From contig CALINF010000321.1 in NCBI GenBank assembly GCA_938045215.1, positions 1 to 6,925 on the forward strand: a stretch of 6,925 nucleotides of DNA, read 5' to 3'. Position 1 is the stretch's first letter. Each line of letters opens with the position of its first letter. A program made the translations under genes and the position numbers. Below are positions 5,954 to 6,925 of this stretch, piece after piece. The notes under the pieces were generated by a model, which was given only the letters and a program-made list of their open reading frames with translations, did no database searches and was not told where the DNA came from. The stretch comes from an uncultured Halieaceae bacterium (GTDB lineage Bacteria; Pseudomonadota; Gammaproteobacteria; Pseudomonadales; Halieaceae).

Positions 5954-6847
5954 CTAACGGGAAAATACTCCGGTAGACAGATAGCGATCACCTCGATCAC
6001 AGACGATGGCGACAATAGTTGCGTTGTCGACTTCCCGGGAGATTTTCAGCGCCGCAGCAATCGAACCACCAGAAGACACGCCGCAGAAGATTCCCTCCTC
6101 CTTGGCCATGCGGCGCATCATCTCTTCTGATTCCTGCTGTGATATCTCCATGACCTGATCAACCCGTGGGGCTTCGAATATGCGTGGCATGTAGGCCTTG
6201 GGCCAACGGCGTATGCCGGGGATGCTGGACCCTTCTACTGGTTGGAGTCCAACGATCTGAATATCGGCATTTTGTTCCTTCAGAAAATGAGAACAGCCCA
6301 TTATCGTACCGGTGGTACCCATAGAACTCACAAAGTGCGTAACCGCGCCCTCTGTCTGGCGCCATATCTCGGGGCCGGTACCATAGTAGTGCGCGCGAGG
6401 GTTATCGGGATTGGCAAATTGGTCCAGAACAACCGCGCTGCCCTCTGCCTGCATCTGCAGCGCCAGATCGCGCGCGCCTTCCATCCCTTCTTCCTGGGTT
6501 ACTTCGATCAGCTGCGCTCCATAGGCAGACATCGCCAGTTTGCGCTCAGCACTCATATGACTGGGCATGATCAACTTGAGTTTATATCCGCGTATCGCCG
6601 CTGCCATGGCAAGCGCGATTCCAGTATTGCCACTGGTAGCTTCAACAATCGTGTCGCCCGGCGCGATGTCGCCGCGCTCTTCAGCCTGAGCGATCATACT
6701 GAGTGCGGGACGATCCTTGACCGAGCCGGCAGGGTTATTCCCTTCGAGCTTGGCAAGAATGGTATTGGATGTTTCACCGGGCAGGCGTTGCAACCGCACC
6801 AGTGGGGTGTCGCCTATACAGGCTTCAATCGTTGGGTACTCAGGCAT
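5954..6847 (-). CDS. cysM: Cysteine synthase B (O-acetylserine sulfhydrylase)
   Basis: CysM is a PLP enzyme that makes L-cysteine from O-acetylserine and sulfide or thiosulfate. Its 297 aa fit the family (E. coli 303). The PLP lysine is K44 within NNPAGSVKDR (37-46). The substrate loop TSGNTG is at 71-76, the phosphate-binding GTTGT at 177-181 and the cofactor-side GVSSGG at 256-261. IPGIRRWP (209-216) and CDRGDRYLST (283-292) are the B-isozyme forms; CysK has different residues at both places. The ATG at 6847 is fixed by an in-frame TGA four codons upstream. No good Shine-Dalgarno sequence is visible, so the short leader or an unusual initiation context may matter. It leads a tight cluster with relA (15-bp gap) and mazG. 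In Pseudomonas rlmD usually lies between cysM and relA, but it is absent here. Identification is secure. Confidence 0.97.
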   Translation of the reverse strand: MPEYPTIEACIGDTPLVRLQRLPGETSNTILAKLEGNNPAGSVKDRPALSMIAQAEERGDIAPGDTIVEATSGNTGIALAMAAAIRGYKLKLIMPSHMSAERKLAMSAYGAQLIEVTQEEGMEGARDLALQMQAEGSAVVLDQFANPDNPRAHYYGTGPEIWRQTEGAVTHFVSSMGTTGTIMGCSHFLKEQNADIQIVGLQPVEGSSIPGIRRWPKAYMPRIFEAPRVDQVMEISQQESEEMMRRMAKEEGIFCGVSSGGSIAAALKISREVDNATIVAIVCDRGDRYLSTGVFSR

Positions 6848-6875
6848 AATATCGCGTCACTGACTAAGGAGACGA

Positions 6876-6881
6876 AGTATA
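6876..6881 (-). promoter_or_regulatory. Candidate -10 box for the cysM-relA-mazG operon
   Basis: The minus strand reads TATACT here, a five-of-six match to the sigma-70 -10 consensus, 28 bp upstream of the cysM start codon. No convincing -35 element is found 16-18 bp further upstream (CTGTGT or TGTGTT are poor matches), so this would be a weak or activator-dependent promoter. The 78 bp from 6848 to the window edge hold no other gene start that can be supported. Confidence 0.35.
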
Positions 6882-6925
6882 TCGATTTTCAGCTACAAAC
6901 ACAGGCTCCCGCCGCACAGTTTCAC

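Noticed and set aside
6866..6925. Plus-strand AAGGAG near the right edge as the start of a divergent gene
   Set aside because: No ATG, GTG or TTG follows at a suitable distance before the window ends, so a divergent gene cannot be supported from this sequence.

Overview
The window looks like ordinary chromosomal DNA from a gammaproteobacterium. The evidence is a long monofunctional RelA of the gammaproteobacterial type (743 aa, EFDD synthetase motif, decayed HD domain), the order cysM-relA-mazG known from Pseudomonas and relatives, a zinc-free Gram-negative adenylate kinase, and an AlgP/histone-H1-like Lys-Ala-Pro protein of the kind seen in pseudomonads and related marine groups. GC is moderate by eye. 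The genus cannot be fixed from the sequence. I see no rRNA, tRNA, CRISPR, insertion sequence, phage gene or defence module.

Layout: one rightward gene, mobA (124-705), meets five leftward genes tail to tail. Reading leftward from the right edge these are cysM (6847-5954), relA (5938-3707), mazG (3681-2869), adk (2700-2053) and an H1/AlgP-like basic protein gene (1668-817). cysM, relA and mazG are separated by only 15 and 25 bp and probably form one operon, with a candidate -10 box just upstream of cysM. A 168-bp leader rich in inverted repeats precedes adk. A perfect hairpin terminator follows adk. A 384-bp AT-richer intergenic region with palindromes precedes the H1-like gene. A terminator hairpin whose T-rich side lies on the minus strand sits between the H1-like gene and mobA.

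How the genes work together: cysM makes cysteine; relA makes (p)ppGpp when amino acids run short; mazG hydrolyses nucleoside triphosphates and in E. coli dampens ppGpp effects; adk balances adenine nucleotides. This is a nutrient-stress and nucleotide-housekeeping cluster. mobA finishes the molybdenum cofactor for bis-MGD enzymes and is functionally separate.

Most notable is the H1-like gene. Its 3' end carries six identical tandem copies of an 18-bp unit plus diverged flanking copies, encoding a (KPKAKA)n tail, a likely hotspot for in-frame length variation. Other points are the absence of rlmD between cysM and relA, the absence of mazEF between relA and mazG, and the structured adk leader. 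I did not find a convincing new multi-gene system.
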